Shown here: piece after piece, positions 31,372-37,621 of the stretch
Position numbering within the stretch: position 1 is the first letter of the stretch
How the letters are laid out: each line of letters opens with the position of its first letter
Source of the DNA: Gammaproteobacteria bacterium
GTDB lineage: Bacteria > Pseudomonadota > Gammaproteobacteria > Xanthomonadales > Rhodanobacteraceae
NCBI GenBank assembly: GCA_021325195.1
Contig: JAJPHQ010000072.1
Coordinates: forward strand, 1 to 39,602
Length of the DNA: 39,602 nucleotides
Direction: 5' to 3'
Notes under the pieces: model-generated
Told to the model about the DNA's origin: nothing
Databases searched by the model: none
What the model saw: only the letters and a program-made list of their open reading frames with translations
Program-made: the position numbers and the translations under genes

Positions 31372-32478
31372 TTGGAGCAGGCCGTCGCATCCAGTCTCGC
31401 CGCGGTGACCGCCCGCTACACGCAGGGGGTCGCCGCGGGCCGCTGGCAGGACGATCCGGCGCAACGCGCGGTGCTGCGCGGATTCGACCGCCTGCACGCC
31501 GCGCTGACCGCGCCGCCCGCCTCGCGGCTGCAACGGCTGCGGGCGCGCTTCGCGAAACCGTCGCCGCCGCGCGGGCTGTACCTGTGGGGGGCGGTCGGAC
31601 GCGGCAAGACCATGCTGATGGACCAGTTCGTGGCGGCGTTGCCGGACGGCGTGGCGCTGCGCGTGCACTTCCACCGCTTCATGCTGGACGTGCACGCGCA
31701 TCTGCGTGAGTTGGGCGAGGCGCGTGATCCGCTGCAGACGGTCGCGACGCAGTACGCCGCACGCGCGAAGGTGCTGTGCCTCGACGAATTCATGGTGACC
31801 GACATCGGCGACGCGATGATCCTGGCCAATCTGCTGGAGGCGCTGTTCGCGCGCGGCGTGGTGCTGGTCGCGACCTCGAACGCGAAGCCCGCGGCGCTGT
31901 ACCGCGACGGCCTGCAGCGCGAACGCTTTGTTCCGGCGATCGCGGCGATCGAGTCGCATTGCGAGGTGCTGGAACTGGTCGCGCCGCACGACTGGCGGCT
32001 GCGCGCGTTGACCCGCGCGCCGGTGTACCTGACACCCGACGACGCGCACGCGGAAGGCGCGCTGCGGCGGCTGTTCGACGGTCTGGCGCAGGGGCCGGTG
32101 CAGGAAGGCGGCGAGTTGCGGGTCAACGGCCGCGCGTTCGCGGTGCGCCGCGTCTGCGCGCAGGCGGCCTGGTTCGATTTCGCCGCGCTGTGCGAGGTGC
32201 CTTCCGGTTCGGCCGATTACTTCGAACTGGCGCGCGCGTATCCGGCGATCCTGATCTCGCGCCTGCCGCAATTCACGCCGTATAGCGACGATGCCGCGCA
32301 GCGCTTCGTGCACCTGATCGACGAGCTGTACGACCGCCGGGTCAAGCTGGCGGTGACCGCGCAGGTGCCGGTGGTCGAGTTGTACGACGGCCGCCGCCTG
32401 CGCGCCGAGTTCGCGCGCACCGAAAGCCGGCTGATCGAGATGCAGAGCCGCGAATATCTCGCAGAGCCGCACCGCTAG
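31372..32478 (+). CDS. zapE: Cell-division ATPase ZapE (AFG1-like)
   Basis: The 368-residue ATPase has a Walker A motif GAVGRGKT (residues 73-80), a Walker B motif VLCLDEFMVTDIGDAMIL, and LFARGVVLVATSNAKPAALYRDGLQRERFVPAI, all hallmarks of the AFG1/ZapE family. ZapE acts at the division septum with FtsZ in Escherichia coli. The best start is TTG at 31372, with AGGGATG about 7 nt upstream and overlapping the stop of the hydrolase gene; no ATG in frame lies near. Length agrees with the family. Confidence 0.92.
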   Translation: MEQAVASSLAAVTARYTQGVAAGRWQDDPAQRAVLRGFDRLHAALTAPPASRLQRLRARFAKPSPPRGLYLWGAVGRGKTMLMDQFVAALPDGVALRVHFHRFMLDVHAHLRELGEARDPLQTVATQYAARAKVLCLDEFMVTDIGDAMILANLLEALFARGVVLVATSNAKPAALYRDGLQRERFVPAIAAIESHCEVLELVAPHDWRLRALTRAPVYLTPDDAHAEGALRRLFDGLAQGPVQEGGELRVNGRAFAVRRVCAQAAWFDFAALCEVPSGSADYFELARAYPAILISRLPQFTPYSDDAAQRFVHLIDELYDRRVKLAVTAQVPVVELYDGRRLRAEFARTESRLIEMQSREYLAEPHR

Positions 32479-32548
32479 GCCGGTGCCTGCCGCCCGGCTC
32501 CCTCGCCGTGGTCTGGTCATGCGGCCGCCGCGAGTCGTCGTCCGGGGC

Positions 32549-32594
32549 TTGCCATATGATTGCGTTTTGTGTTAACTATTGACAAGATACGCAA
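32549..32594 (+). promoter_or_regulatory. AT-rich promoter/operator region of the VOC-ArsR-SRPBCC operon
   Basis: A -35-like TTGCCA (32549-32554) is followed after 17 bp by a weak TTAACT. An inverted repeat TTGCGT (32560-32565) and ACGCAA (32589-32594) brackets the -10 region. The segment is clearly less GC-rich than its surroundings, and it lies just before the VOC start. It may be where the ArsR-type regulator of the operon binds. Confidence 0.35.
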
Positions 32595-32610
32595 CCAACG
32601 GAGCCGTGCC

Positions 32611-33075
32611 ATGAGCAGTCCGGGTTTCCCCCGTCCATCCTTCATTCCGTCCGTGATCTACAGGGACAACCGTGCCGCGCTGAAGTGGCTGCAGCAGGCA
32701 TTCGGCTTCGAGCCGAACGAAGTGCTGACCGACAGCGACGGCAACATCGTGCACGCGGAGATGAACTTCGGTGACGGGGTCGTGATGATCGGCAACGAGT
32801 GGGCCGAGTGGACGCGCAGTCCGCTGTCCGTGGACGGCAAGAACACCCAGCGCATCCACGTGCGCATCGACCGCGGCATCGACGAACACTGCGCCCGCGC
32901 CCGGGCGGCCGGCGCCAAGATCGTGATGGAGCCTGCCGACCAGTTCTACGGCGACCGCACCTACACGGCCGTGGACCTGGAGGGCCACCACTGGACGTTC
33001 GCCCAGCCGGTCAGGCAGGTGTCGCCGGAGGAAATGGAAGCAGCAAGCGAGTTCAGGTTCCGGAAATTCGAGTGA
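32611..33075 (+). CDS. PhnB-like VOC family protein
   Basis: The 154-residue protein opens FIPSVIYRDNRAALKWLQQAFGFE, the first beta-alpha-beta unit of PhnB/glyoxalase-like VOC proteins. HAEMNFGDGVVMIGNEW supplies one ligand region and FYGDRTYTAVDLEGHHWTFAQPV closes the fold, with DLEGHHW typical of the group. Such genes usually travel with ArsR and SRPBCC genes, as here. The ATG at 32611 follows ACGGAG. Its stop overlaps the GTG start of the regulator (GTGA). Substrate unknown. Confidence 0.9.
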   Translation: MSSPGFPRPSFIPSVIYRDNRAALKWLQQAFGFEPNEVLTDSDGNIVHAEMNFGDGVVMIGNEWAEWTRSPLSVDGKNTQRIHVRIDRGIDEHCARARAAGAKIVMEPADQFYGDRTYTAVDLEGHHWTFAQPVRQVSPEEMEAASEFRFRKFE

Positions 33076-33404
33076 GCAAGGCGAAACTCGACCGCACGCT
33101 GGCCGCGCTGGCCGCGCCGTGCCGCCGGCAGGTCATCGACCTGCTGCGCGAGCGTCCGCGCCGGGCCGGCGAACTCGCCGACGCGACGCGGACGTCGTTT
33201 CCCGCGATGAGCCGGCACCTGCGCGCATTGCGCAGGAGCGGCCTGGTCGACGAGGAGCGCGACGAGTTCGACTCGCGGGTGCGGGTGTACCGGCTGCGGC
33301 CGGAGCCGATGGCCGAGCTGAAGGCGTGGCTGGAACACACCGAAAACGCGTGGGCGGGCCAGCTCCGCGCATTCAAGGCGCACCTGCGGAAGACGAAGCG
33401 ATGA
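33072..33404 (+). CDS. ArsR-family transcriptional regulator
   Basis: This 110-residue winged-helix protein has the ArsR-type pattern LAAPCRRQVIDLLRERPRRAGELA, then the recognition helix region SFPAMSRHLRALRRSGLVDEER, then the beta-wing FDSRVRVYRL. The metal-binding Cys motif ELCVC is absent, so it is not a classical arsenic sensor. It starts with GTG inside the last codons of the VOC gene and its end overlaps the SRPBCC gene (ATGA), so the three genes are translationally coupled. It probably controls its own operon. Confidence 0.9.
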   Translation: MSKAKLDRTLAALAAPCRRQVIDLLRERPRRAGELADATRTSFPAMSRHLRALRRSGLVDEERDEFDSRVRVYRLRPEPMAELKAWLEHTENAWAGQLRAFKAHLRKTKR

Positions 33405-33871
33405 CGTCGAAGGTTTTCCTCGCGATCCGCGTCCCGGCCGATCCCGCGCGCGCCTTCGAGGCGTTCACGGGCGAAATCGCCGCGTGGTGGCGGCCGGACG
33501 GCCTGTTCCGGATCACGCCGCGCGGCGACGGCCGGCTCGCGTTCGAACCCGGTGCCGGTGGCCGGCTTTACACGACGTTCGACGATGGCGACGAGTTCGA
33601 GATCGGCCGCATTTCGGTGTGGGAGCCCGGCAGCCGCCTCGTGTTCACGTTCCGGATGGCCAGCTTCGCGCCCGAGCAGTCGACCGAGGTCGAAGTGCGC
33701 TTCGAGCCGGTGGGCGACGAAACCCGGGTCTCGATCGAGCACCGCGCCTGGGACACGATTCCGCGGAAACACGCCGCGCGCCATGGCTTTCCGGAACACG
33801 CGACCCTCGCGCGTGCCGCAGACTGGTGGCGCGCTTCGCTCGGCGCCTTCCGCGAGATGCTCGCCGCGTAA
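33401..33871 (+). CDS. SRPBCC (AHSA1-like) domain protein
   Basis: The 156-residue protein has the START/AHSA1 fold pattern: FLAIRVPADPARAFEAFTGEIAAWWRPDG, then GRLYTTFDDGDEFEIGRISVWEPGSRLVFTFR, then STEVEVRFEPVGDETRVSIEHRAWD and a C-terminal helix HATLARAADWWRASLGAFREMLA. These hydrophobic-pocket proteins bind lipids or small ligands. It is the third gene of the VOC-ArsR-SRPBCC unit and overlaps the regulator by 4 bp. The ligand cannot be predicted. Confidence 0.9.
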   Translation: MTSKVFLAIRVPADPARAFEAFTGEIAAWWRPDGLFRITPRGDGRLAFEPGAGGRLYTTFDDGDEFEIGRISVWEPGSRLVFTFRMASFAPEQSTEVEVRFEPVGDETRVSIEHRAWDTIPRKHAARHGFPEHATLARAADWWRASLGAFREMLAA

Positions 33872-33902
33872 CCACGCGTTCCGGGTTCGGCATGGCTCGG
33901 AT

Positions 33903-33926
33903 GCAGCCCTGAACGATCGGGGCTGC
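33903..33926 (+). terminator. Hairpin after the SRPBCC operon
   Basis: GCAGCCC and GGGCTGC pair in a 7-bp stem around a 10-nt loop, 31 bp after the SRPBCC stop. No T-run follows; it could still mark the end of the operon transcript. Confidence 0.4.
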
Positions 33927-34314
33927 GCGCCGTGCCATCCGGGAACATCCGCAAACCCGCTCCGGCTTGCGCATCGCGCCCTCCGGGCCGCACGCCCACG
34001 ACCCCGCGCATGCCCCGATGTCGAAATCGTGCGATGCCATTCGTCATTGCAGCAAATCGGGTGACGACTGTCATGTTGAAAAGCACGACTTCCGACTCTA
34101 TCCCTCGCCGGCCGCCCCGGTATGCAATGCGAACCGTCCGCATCGAGATCCGCGCGTGAAAACGCACCATCCAGGATCAAAACACTCCGTGGTCGAACAG
34201 GCGATGCGGGTGCGGCGGGTGACGCCGGAACAGGTCCGGTTTCCGGCAGCGGCCCTCGCGGCCGCTCCGGAACCGGGATTTCCTGATCGGCGCCGTCATC
34301 GCCCGGAAAAAATG

Positions 34315-34343
34315 TTGCATTGCGTGATGCCCGGAAATACAAT
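34315..34343 (+). promoter_or_regulatory. Candidate promoter of the RND efflux operon
   Basis: TTGCAT (34315-34320) and TACAAT (34338-34343) are spaced by 17 bp. The -10 element is one mismatch from consensus and the -35 is weaker. The leader to the outer-membrane-factor start would be about 65 nt. Confidence 0.5.
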
Positions 34344-34415
34344 ACCAGCCGGTTCAATTTTGAGCCTTCCCCTGTCGATCCCTCTTCCCGCTCCAGATCC
34401 GCTCGTCCAGTCCGA

Positions 34416-35915
34416 ATGACAAATCCCTTTACCTCGATCCGGCCGGCGGCCGCGCGGGCGCTGGTCTTCGCCGCGGTGTTCGCGCTCGCAGGCTGCGCGG
34501 TCGGCCCAAATTTCCGGCGTCCGGATGCGCCCGCGGTGGACCGTTACACCTCAGCGCCGTTGCCCGGGACGACGGTGTCGGCCGACACCGCAGGCGGTGA
34601 CGCGCAGCGTTTCCTCGAAGGCCGCAACGTGCCCGAACGCTGGTGGAGCACGTTCCACAACGCCGAGCTCGAGCGGCGCGTGCAGGCCGCGTTCGCGCAC
34701 AGCCCGACGATCGCCTCGGCGCAGGCTGCGCTCAGGCAGGCCGAGGAGAACGCCAAGGCTGCCGGCGGCGCGCTGTTCCCGTCCGCCGACCTCAACGCGG
34801 GCGTCACGCGCCAGAAGCAGTCGCAGACGCAGGCCGGCGCGCAGGGCAACACCGGGCCGTTCAATGTTTACAACGCCGGTGTCAGCGTTGGCTACGTGTT
34901 CGACATCTTCGGCGGCGTGCGCCGCGGCATCGAGGCGCAGCGGGCGCAGGCCGACTTCCAGCGCGCGCAGCTCGACGCGACCTATCTCGCGCTGGCCGCC
35001 AACGTGGTCACCGCATCGTTGCAGGAAGCCTCGCTGCGCGAACAGGTCAAGGCCACCGAGCAGATCGCCGCCTCGCTCAGGCAGGAACTCGACATCGCCG
35101 AGAAGCAGCAGGCGATCGGGGCGAAGTCGCTGTCCGACACGCTGGCGGTGCGTTCGCAACTGGCCGCGACCGAGGCCACGCTGCCGCCGCTGCGCAAGCA
35201 GCTGGCCGCGACGCAGAACCAGCTCGCGACCTATCTGGGCGTCACGCCCGCGCAATTGCAGTTGCAGCCGGTGACACTGGAGCAGGTGACACTGCCCGCC
35301 GACATTCCGGTCAGCCTGCCGTCGGCGCTGGTCGCGCAGCGTCCGGACATCCGGGCCGCCTCCGCGCTGCTGCACGCGGCCACCGCGCAGGTGGGTGTCG
35401 CGACCGCCAACATGCTGCCGCAGATCACGCTGTCGGCCAGCGCGGGTTCCGCCGCGCTCAAGGGCGGTGACCTGTTCTCCGCCGGTACCGGCGCGTGGTC
35501 TATCGGCCTGGGCCTGCTGCAGCCGCTGTTCCACGGCGGCGAACTGCTGCACAAGAAGCGCGCCGCGCGGGCCGGCATGGACGAGGCGCTGGCCGACTGG
35601 CAGCAGACGGTGCTGACCGCGTTCCAGAACGTGGCCGATTCGCTGCAGGCGCTGGAGTACGACGCGCAATTGCTGAAGTCGCAAAACACCGCCGAGCGCG
35701 ATGCCGACAAGCTGCTGGAACTGACCCGCGCGCAGTACCGGGTGGGTGCCGTGAATTACCTGAACCTGTTGAACGCCGAGCAGCAGTACCAGCAGGCGCG
35801 CATCGCGCTGATCCAGGCGCGCACCGCGCGGCTGGCCGACACCGCCGCGCTCTATGCCGCGCTGGGCGGCGGCTGGAACGGCGCAGATTCAAAGGTTGCT
35901 ACAACGGAGAAATAG
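34416..35915 (+). CDS. NodT-family RND efflux outer-membrane lipoprotein (OprM-like)
   Basis: The 499-residue protein begins with a lipoprotein signal ending in FALAGC, the lipidation Cys, then AVGPNFRRPDAPAVDRY as in OprM/NodT factors. Two outer-membrane-efflux repeats follow. Each has long coiled-coil helices (for example QAAFAHSPTIASAQAALRQA and SLRQELDIAEKQQAIGAK) and a beta-barrel segment. LVAQRPDIRAASALLHAATAQVGVATAN and NYLNLLNAEQQYQQARIALIQART are typical. It forms the trimeric outer-membrane channel of the pump. The ATG at 34416 was preferred over an earlier in-frame start because the signal peptide then lies at the N-terminus. It is the first gene of the operon. Confidence 0.92.
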   Translation: MTNPFTSIRPAAARALVFAAVFALAGCAVGPNFRRPDAPAVDRYTSAPLPGTTVSADTAGGDAQRFLEGRNVPERWWSTFHNAELERRVQAAFAHSPTIASAQAALRQAEENAKAAGGALFPSADLNAGVTRQKQSQTQAGAQGNTGPFNVYNAGVSVGYVFDIFGGVRRGIEAQRAQADFQRAQLDATYLALAANVVTASLQEASLREQVKATEQIAASLRQELDIAEKQQAIGAKSLSDTLAVRSQLAATEATLPPLRKQLAATQNQLATYLGVTPAQLQLQPVTLEQVTLPADIPVSLPSALVAQRPDIRAASALLHAATAQVGVATANMLPQITLSASAGSAALKGGDLFSAGTGAWSIGLGLLQPLFHGGELLHKKRAARAGMDEALADWQQTVLTAFQNVADSLQALEYDAQLLKSQNTAERDADKLLELTRAQYRVGAVNYLNLLNAEQQYQQARIALIQARTARLADTAALYAALGGGWNGADSKVATTEK

Positions 35916-35928
35916 CTTTTCGAAGAGT

Positions 35929-36152
35929 GTGGCCAGGGAGGGCCACTTCTGGGTTCACCAACAACCAATGATCACGCGATGCAAAGTCGTTCCAGGTCGC
36001 AGCGATCAGGGACGATCGCAGGACAAATGAAAGTGCGCACAGGGATGTGCGCTTTTGGAATTTCCGATTGCCGGTAACCAAAAAAACCAAAGCATTCCAG
36101 ATTGCAGCGATCAGGGACGATCGCACAGGTAAACGCGATCAGGAACGATCGC
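35929..36152 (+). ncRNA. Array of five GGA-loop hairpins: candidate CsrA/RsmA-binding leader RNA
   Basis: Five 18-nt hairpins share one form, a perfect 6-bp stem and a 6-nt loop: GTGGCC-AGGGAG-GGCCAC (35929-35946), GCGATC-AGGGAC-GATCGC (36002-36019 and 36107-36124), GCGCAC-AGGGAT-GTGCGC (36035-36052) and GCGATC-AGGAAC-GATCGC (36135-36152). Stem sequences differ while pairing is kept, which argues for RNA structure. Each loop shows AGGA or AGGGA, and the fourth in list order contains ACAGGGATGT, matching the known CsrA SELEX consensus. Further GGA lies at 36162-36164, 8 nt before the adaptor ATG, where it would overlap the ribosome-binding site. Either a cis leader controlled by CsrA/RsmA, or a sponge RNA like CsrB/RsmZ. 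Confidence 0.7.
35988..36125 (+). repeat. 33-nt direct repeat with 105-bp period carrying two of the hairpins
   Basis: Copies at 35988-36020 and 36093-36125 match except at four positions near the 5' end (TTCCAGGTCGC versus TTCCAGATTGC context). Each contains one GCGATC-AGGGAC-GATCGC hairpin, so part of the array arose by duplication. Confidence 0.8.
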
Positions 36153-36171
36153 AAACACAACGGACAAACCC

Positions 36172-37404
36172 ATGAGCGCCTCAACCCAACCCCGCAAACC
36201 GAGCCTGCGCAAGCGCCTGATCATCGTGATCGGCGCGGTCGTGGTGCTGTTCGTGCTGGTGATCGGCTTCAACACGTTCAAGGGCATCATGATCGGCAAG
36301 TTCATGGCATCCATGTCCAACCCGCCGCAGACGGTCAGCGCGATGAAGGCCGAGTACCAGACCTGGCAGCCGCACGTCGAGGCGTTCGGCAACGTGCGCG
36401 CGATGCACGGCGTGGATCTGTCGTTCGAACTGGCGGGCCTGGTCGAGAGCGTGGACGTGAAATCGGGCGCCGATGTCCAGAAGGGGCAGGTGCTGATGAA
36501 GCTGGTCGATGCGCAGGATCGCGCGCAACTGGCCGCGCTGCAGGCAGCCGAGCGGCTGGCCGAACTGACCGCGCAGCGCTCGAAGGCGCAGCTCGCGGTG
36601 CAGGCGATCAGCAAGGCGCAGTACGACACCGACATGGCCAACCTGAAGAGCGCGCAGGCCAACGCCGCCGCGCAGGCCGCGCTGGTGGCGAAGAAGACCC
36701 TGCGCGCGCCGTTCTCGGGCCGGGTGGGCATCATCACCGTCAATCCCGGCCAGTACATCAATCCCGGGATGACCGTGGCGACGCTGCAGCAGCTCGACCC
36801 CGTGTACGTGGACTTCACCCTGCCGCAGTCCTCGCTGGACAAGCTGCGCGTGGGCGGCAGGGTCGAGGTCACCGCCGACGCCTACGCCGGCAAGGTGTTC
36901 GCGGGCACCGTCAGTGCGACCGATCCCAAGGTCAACACCGACACCCGCAATCTGGGTGTGGAGGCCACGCTGCCCAATCCGGACAAGCTGCTGGTGCCAG
37001 GCATGTTCACGAAGGTGGCGGTGGATTCGGGCAGCGTGCAACGCTACCTGACCCTGCCGCAGACCGCGGTCACCTACGCACCCTACGGCGACACGGTGTT
37101 CGTGGTGCACGACGGCCAGCCGCCGGCGCACGATGCGGACGGCAAGCCGGTGCCTTCGAAGCAGCAGCCGGCCGCCGATCCGCCGGGCGGCCATGGCAAG
37201 CCGGAACCGTCGCACTACGTCGAACAGGTGGTGGTGACCGTGGGGCCGAGGCGCGGCGACCAGGTCGCGATCCTGTCCGGCATCAAGGAAGGCGACCTGG
37301 TCGTCACCAGCGGCCAGCTGAAGCTCAAGAACGGCACGCCGGTGAACATCAACAACAGCGTGCAGCCCGCCTTCGATCCGAATCCGCATCCGGTGGAGCA
37401 ATGA
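36172..37404 (+). CDS. RND efflux periplasmic adaptor (membrane fusion protein)
   Basis: The 410-residue adaptor has an N-terminal membrane anchor (residues 14-35, RLIIVIGAVVVLFVLVIGFN), a barrel-sandwich domain (VDLSFELAGLVESVDVKSGADVQKGQVLMKL), an alpha-hairpin (QLAALQAAERLAELTAQRSKAQ), the return lipoyl half (KKTLRAPFSGRVGIITVNPGQYINPG) and beta-barrel and membrane-proximal domains. An unusual Pro-, Asp- and Lys-rich insert occurs near residues 315-345 (GQPPAHDADGKPVPSKQ). It links the permease to the outer-membrane channel. The ribosome-binding site is poor (CGGA), and the start lies 19 nt after the GGA-hairpin array, so translation is likely controlled there. A repeat element separates it from the permease gene. 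Confidence 0.93.
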   Translation: MSASTQPRKPSLRKRLIIVIGAVVVLFVLVIGFNTFKGIMIGKFMASMSNPPQTVSAMKAEYQTWQPHVEAFGNVRAMHGVDLSFELAGLVESVDVKSGADVQKGQVLMKLVDAQDRAQLAALQAAERLAELTAQRSKAQLAVQAISKAQYDTDMANLKSAQANAAAQAALVAKKTLRAPFSGRVGIITVNPGQYINPGMTVATLQQLDPVYVDFTLPQSSLDKLRVGGRVEVTADAYAGKVFAGTVSATDPKVNTDTRNLGVEATLPNPDKLLVPGMFTKVAVDSGSVQRYLTLPQTAVTYAPYGDTVFVVHDGQPPAHDADGKPVPSKQQPAADPPGGHGKPEPSHYVEQVVVTVGPRRGDQVAILSGIKEGDLVVTSGQLKLKNGTPVNINNSVQPAFDPNPHPVEQ

Positions 37405-37438
37405 CCGGGTTCCCGGATATGGCAAGGGAATCTTCGCG

Positions 37439-37556
37439 CGTCATTCCGGGGCCATCGTCGGCTTCATCGGCGATGGAACCCGGAATCCACGTTTTTCTTG
37501 CGGATTGGGAAGAAAGCTGGATTCCGGATCGCCGCTTCGCGGCGTCCGGAATGACG
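37439..37556. repeat. MITE/REP-like inverted-repeat element, copy 3 (118 bp), inside the efflux operon
   Basis: The ends CGTCATTCCGG and TCCGGAATGACG match the element at 682-832, and the inner segments CCATCG...CGATGG and CCGGAATCCA...TGGATTCCGG are conserved, with a shorter, less AT-rich centre. It sits in the 217-bp gap between adaptor and permease genes, so it would be part of the polycistronic mRNA and fold there. Confidence 0.85.
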
Positions 37557-37621
37557 GATGAAACCAGTCACAGCGTCGAACATGGTTGTGGCGATTCCGT
37601 TATCGACAGCAGGTTCCAGAC

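Larger units (their letters stand above)
33872..34415. other. 544-bp gap before the efflux operon
   Basis: It holds a hairpin after the SRPBCC gene (33903-33926), a region without credible coding frames (about 33930-34310), and the efflux promoter (34315-34343). No regulator gene is present, which is unusual for RND systems that often have an adjacent TetR or MarR gene. Confidence 0.55.

Noticed and set aside
36002-36152. Interpreting the GCGATC...GATCGC repeats as operators of a TetR-type repressor
   Set aside because: Possible for the three identical stems, but two further hairpins at 35929 and 36035 keep the stem length and the GGA loop with different arm sequence, which a DNA-binding site would not require. 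No regulator gene is adjacent. Not fully excluded.
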